Part shown: positions 59,756 through 64,000 of the stretch, one piece after another | How positions within the stretch are numbered: position 1 is the stretch's first letter | Layout of the letters: each line of letters begins with the position of its first letter | Assembly (NCBI RefSeq): GCF_034140825.1 | Contig: NC_089037.1 | Span: 32,790,001 to 32,854,000, forward strand | DNA: 64,000 bases | Direction of reading: 5' to 3' | From: Oryza sativa Japonica Group | Lineage: Eukaryota > Streptophyta > Magnoliopsida > Poales > Poaceae | Program-made: the position numbers and the translations under genes | The notes under the pieces: generated by a model | The model's database searches: none | What the model saw: the letters and a program-made list of their open reading frames with translations, nothing else | Told to the model about the DNA's origin: nothing

Positions 59756-61299
59756 GAAGCTTATATGTTAAAGCTGGGAAAAAAAGGCATTGCCTTATCA
59801 CCAAATCACACACTACTCCAAGTGAACTCGATTAGCAAAAAAAGAAAAGGTGAACAGGACTTATCTTCCCCGGCCCGTACGTAGCACTCCGATACTCCGG
59901 TTTTACTTTACACTCCACTAATCCGTCCTTTTTGGATATCTGTACATTTTCTTTTTTTCTGAACGACTAGCATCAGACAGTGCGAAAATCACACTTGTTC
60001 AGTGCCTCTCATCGTCTTCCCCGGCGAGCGGCGGCCGGTGGCGACGCGATGAGGTTGACACGGGCGCCGCCACACGTCGCCGCCGCGATCCATTGCCGTG
60101 ATACGCTTCGCTTAGCCGCATCAGCTATAAGCTTAGCTAAGCTAAGCTACCTCACACTCATCAGCTCGCCTTTCTACGAGCACCACCACGCTGTGGCCTT
60201 ATCACTCGATCGACTGATCGGCTACTGATCGATCGGTGACAGGCTGAGAGAAAGCCAAGCTAAAACAGCAGCGAAAGCAGCTGCAGCTAGCAAAGGTGAA
60301 GAGAGAGAGAGAAGAAAAAAAAAAGCAAAACCTTAAAAACTAAAGGTGAGATCGCTGTGTATGCAATCGTCTCCCAAATCTTTGCTTTGCCGTGATGGTT
60401 CTAATCAAGCAAAAAGCCTCGCCGTGGCCTACCTATCCGAACATTACATGTAGAAACCGCAGCTTTAGAGCCTGGTCCAAAGCAATTTTTTTTCCTGCCT
60501 GTCCGAGAAGAACACCCCATGTGTACGCTTACCATATGCATATGTTCATATATCCATCTGAATCCTGGCTTTATGCGAAAGTTTGCTTTTGGTTCTTGGG
60601 CAGCTGCAGGTTTGGTTAAGTGTTTGGTCACTAGAGCTTCTTCAGAAAAAGGAGGCTCTAGCAAACTGTAGCTGTGGAATTTCGATCGATCGATCACACA
60701 TGTCGTTTTTGTGTTGGCACTGCTGCGTTTCTTATCCGCGAATTAAAGAGTGGTCGTCGCTGGTGAAATGGTGATTCCTAGAACAGTGCAGAGGGGGGTC
60801 AACTCGGATGCCACCAAAAATTGCAGGATAAAAAAATGGTGTGCTTTAGATAAGATGATGAACCAAGTGTTGAGAGTGATTAGGACGCATGGTTGGAGTG
60901 CTTTATTGCGGTGTCTTTTGAAGATAATATGTTGATTATGACCACAGAAACAGGGTGGAAGCAGAGTGAAGGAGTAGCATCAGTTGGGCAAATATCCAGT
61001 GCAATCCGGCCGGGTGCATTGGCATAGAAAATAAAAAATTATTGAAAAATCGAGGTCTACACTGTTAAAAAAAATCTGGTCTAATTTATTTTATTAGAGG
61101 ATGAGGGAAAAAAATTCTGAAAAAGAAATTGGAAAAAGGAGAAAGAAACTGCACATCGGAATTTGTATTGCCTAACGAGTTCAGATTAATTTCTTTGACA
61201 GATAAATCCATGTTCTGTCAATGTTATTATACTCTTTCATCACCATTTACATCATATTTTTCCAGACAGAGGGTCCGTGCACTTCTAAGAGTCCCATTG
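59756..61299. other. Spacer with no recognised gene
   Basis: 60000-60120 is a small GC-rich patch. Short frames only. Confidence 0.4.
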
Positions 61300-61480
61300 G
61301 TTGGTCTAATAAACCAAAGGAAAAATCAAAATTTGAATTTTTCTAACTTAATTTTAAATTTAATTTTTCAAGATATTTTTGACATAATTTTTTTAGCGTT
61401 GGCTTTTAAATCACTACGAACAAAAACGTTTTACCTATAAATTAATTTTTATTCTCTAATGAACCATTTTGGTTTATTAG
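61300..61480 (+). repeat. Dispersed AT-rich repeat (copy 4 of 4), worn
   Basis: GTCTAATAAACCAAAGG, then AATCAAAATTTGAATTTTT and TTTAGCGTTGGCTTTTAAAT. Similar order of motifs to 59555-59755 but diverged, with inverted ends CTAATAAACCAAA and TTTGGTTTATTAG. Confidence 0.6.
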
Positions 61481-61755
61481 GGAATATGGACGACCGATAA
61501 GGTTCAAACTTCATCTGCCTTTATATGAGGTCCGATCGATTGGCAAAGATGTGTAAAATGGACATACAAATAACCTTTTGGTGGTATACAATGCAACTTG
61601 TTCTTTTTTTCAACAAAAGGTGTTTGCTATATCTCGTGTTGCATAGGGATGTTAGTGAGTTTAACGCGGACTATATTCTCTCCTTTCTTGGAGAGAAGGA
61701 TACCACAATTTTTATGCATTTATTGGATTCCCTTGAGACAAGTAGGAGTAGTTGT

Positions 61756-61779
61756 TTCTTCTTCTTCTTCTTCTTCTTC
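61756..61779. repeat. (TTC)8 microsatellite
   Basis: Eight TTC units in a spacer. Confidence 0.9.
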
Positions 61780-62078
61780 GAATAGTGGCTGTTTCTCTTT
61801 TCACCTCAATCGTTCCTTTTCTAATCAAATCATGCTGATAGGCGCCATTACCTGTGGAGGACTAACTAAAAGTAAATGACAGCCAATCCTGTCAAATATT
61901 AAAGACTCACAAGCACAATCCCAAAGTGCAGAAACCATAGCACAAATAAATTGTGGTGCCTTTTTGTCTAATTAAATTACTCACTTTAGCTCATCACTTC
62001 ATCAGTCCTTTCTGGATGTTTCCTTTGCTACACTACTGAAGTAACATTCTTTTAGACCACTAGTACTAGTACTATATA

Positions 62079-62304
62079 CTCCCTCCGATCAACGACACAC
62101 TCTACAAGATATACCTTTAACCTTATTTTTCTATTATAATATATACAATAAATAAATGCATGTTTACTTTTATTATAGTGTTTTAAAAAACAAATCTAGT
62201 TTCTTTAAACTAAATATTTTTAAAGTTATTGATGGTGAAAGTTATAAAAGTTTAACCTCAACCTTATTCAAAACGTCAATTAATATAGAATCAGAGGGAG
62301 GGAG
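62079..62304. mobile_element. Stowaway MITE (226 bp)
   Basis: Left CTCCCTCCGATCAACGACAC, right inverted CTCCCTCCCTCTGATTC; TA on both sides (62077-62078, 62305-62306). AT-rich. Confidence 0.85.
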
Positions 62305-62306
62305 TA

Positions 62307-63489
62307 GCACTTAAACCTACCCCTTAATTGCATTGGTCAAATAAGTAATACGTCTAGGTGTCAAGCTGCTAATCGACCATAAAAGCAGATTAGTGCAACA
62401 AATTAGGCCAGGTGTCCCTACGGCTTATCAATTTGTGGTTTCGTCGACATGACCGGTAAACCGGCCGGTGTACTTGTTGGGAGGGAAAGACAAAAAAACG
62501 AGTTCATCATCAGGCAGAAACAGTAGTAGCAAAAGTAAAGGTTTTTCCATAATCACTAATAATGCAATCCAAAGCTTAGAAAAAAGGCAGAGTTTAGTTT
62601 GTTCTGATGCATGCAAGCACTACAACTATATAGCTCCGGTAGTGTTGTTGAACTGGATATTTAGAGTGACATTGTCCTTTAGTTAGCTGTCGTCATGGAG
62701 CCCATGATGTACTTAATTTGTCGATCGATGATGGTATATGTCAATCCTTGTTAAGGTAGTGGTATGCATTGTAGACGGTGATGGGATGCAGCTCATCAGT
62801 TGCCCATAACATGGTCACTCACTTAGTCCTGGATAGATACTCTTTTCTTTGTACTAGAGAATTGCTATTTAGTCGCCGGCCAGCAGCAAAATAATTAACA
62901 ACATCCTTGAGTTGATCGATCTGTTTGCTTGTAGGCGCAATGCATACGACGAGGCATACGGGTCATACATGTAAGTGCAATATAGATTAATCATTGTTAG
63001 AACCAATATAACAGATTTTAGGTTAATTCATAAGTTTGACTAAATTTTACAGGGAAGAGTGTATTAACGTCAACGACATTGATAAAAAATGAAAACTAAA
63101 AAAACTTATGAATCTAAGATGCTCATTTGATATTGTAAATATTCTTTTATATATAGAAATTTAGCTTAAATTTACGACAAGGCAAATATATACCCTTGTA
63201 TTTGGGACGGTGGGAGTTCCGGTTCCTCTGCAGTAAGAGCCACTATTGATGTGAGTAGAACAGTGAACAACTTCAGTGAATATATAGTAGCACTTTACTG
63301 TGACTATACAGTATGACATCACTTGTTTTAATTTTTAAGACAAATTTGATTAATTGTAGCTCTTTTATTGTACAGTTTATCCAAACCATTCATGACATAT
63401 CAAACGATTGTTTCCCTAGTACGATATATTGTAGATATGTAAGAATAACTAACATCAGCACGATACTCTTGTATGTATTAGTTCTAGTA
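62307..63489. other. Spacer with no recognised gene
   Basis: About 63000-63220 ends in GTATTTGGGACGGTGGGAG, like one worn Stowaway terminus. No gene. Confidence 0.4.
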
Positions 63490-63790
63490 CCTCTAATAAT
63501 AGAGATATATGATACCCTGTTGGTATCAGATCTGATATCTATGTACCATGCTGACGTCAGTATGATACCGTAGGTATCGAATCTGATACCTTCGATATCA
63601 AACATGATACTCTATAGGTATTAAATCTGATATCTAGGTACTATAAGTACTACACAGACGTCGTTATAGTATTTCGGTATCGGATTTGGTACCTTTAGTA
63701 CTAGCCTACTAGGCATGATACAAGATTATATCTGGTATCATCATGATAATATTATTATGATATTAGCCATTCCGTTAAAACTTGTATACC
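63490..63790. repeat. Palindromic GATATC/GATACC repeat cluster
   Basis: GGTATCAGATCTGATATCT, then ATGTACCATGCTGACGTCAG, TATGATACC, GGTATCGAATCTGATACC, and so on, about a dozen GATAC/GTATC words. Shares phrases with 32388-32640. Confidence 0.8.
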
Positions 63791-64000
63791 GTTTTGTAGC
63801 ATTTCTGTATATTTTAGCTCTTTGCCGTATTACATGCTACGGTAGTGAATCCCAAGTCCGGAGTATATACCATGTGCGACACACGTGCTGGCAGAACATG
63901 CTCGATCCTGGTAGTAGATTCATGTACTCCAGTTGTTAGCTCGACTGATCGATCGCACTCATCGCCGAAACTCGATCTGTCACGATACTTGCTTTAATCT

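Overview
The window is nuclear DNA from a grass, most probably rice or another Oryza. The signs are grass-type gene structure (GC-rich first exons, long AT-rich intergenic spacers), several Stowaway and Tourist MITEs with TA or TTA target duplications, AT-rich Helitrons ending in CTAG, and a Pack-MULE. All gene calls come from reading translated sequence by eye, checking splice junctions (GT/AG) and codon phase; no database search was run.

Layout. 1-3060 is organelle DNA in the nucleus: part of the plastid trnV-UAC, trnM-CAU, atpE and a 5'-truncated atpB, followed by about 700 bp that looks mitochondrial. This suggests a nuclear mitochondrial insertion that already carried a plastid segment. 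3.4-5.1 kb holds a Helitron. Genes then follow: a PADRE/DUF4228 protein (5263, +); an 11-exon MIP1 leucine-zipper/DUF547 protein (6798-10366, -); a repeat-rich gap of about 11 kb (10.8-21.8 kb) with palindromic GATACC repeats, a foldback element, a composite Helitron, Stowaway and Tourist MITEs, and a 0.9 kb PIF/Harbinger-like element filled with a GC-rich tandem repeat; a 6-exon DUF616/TOD1-like membrane protein (21824-25487, -); nuclear-encoded plastid ribosomal protein S9 (26730-28261, -); a Pack-MULE with a 9-bp target duplication (30093-31398); tRNA-Glu(UUC) (31571, -); a BTB/POZ protein with a long intron-containing 5' leader and a (CT)46 tract (36254-38608, +); a calmodulin-like EF-hand protein (39892-40449, -); 8-exon CCS1, the plastid cytochrome c assembly factor (42000-44393, -); a small unknown protein (48354, +); a broken fragment of an HD-ZIP III homeobox gene (51165, +); another Helitron (54467-55546); and a two-membrane-segment unknown protein (56201, +). 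From 57.3 kb to the right edge I recognise no gene, only dispersed repeats.

The genes are ordinary independent plant transcription units and do not form a pathway, though two (S9 and CCS1) serve the chloroplast. I saw no LTR retrotransposon, pararetrovirus or other virus-like open frame, and no CRISPR. I did not find a convincing undescribed biological system. The most unusual structures are the organelle mosaic, the composite Helitron, the three widely spaced GATAC/GATATC palindrome clusters, and the gene fragments carried by transposons.
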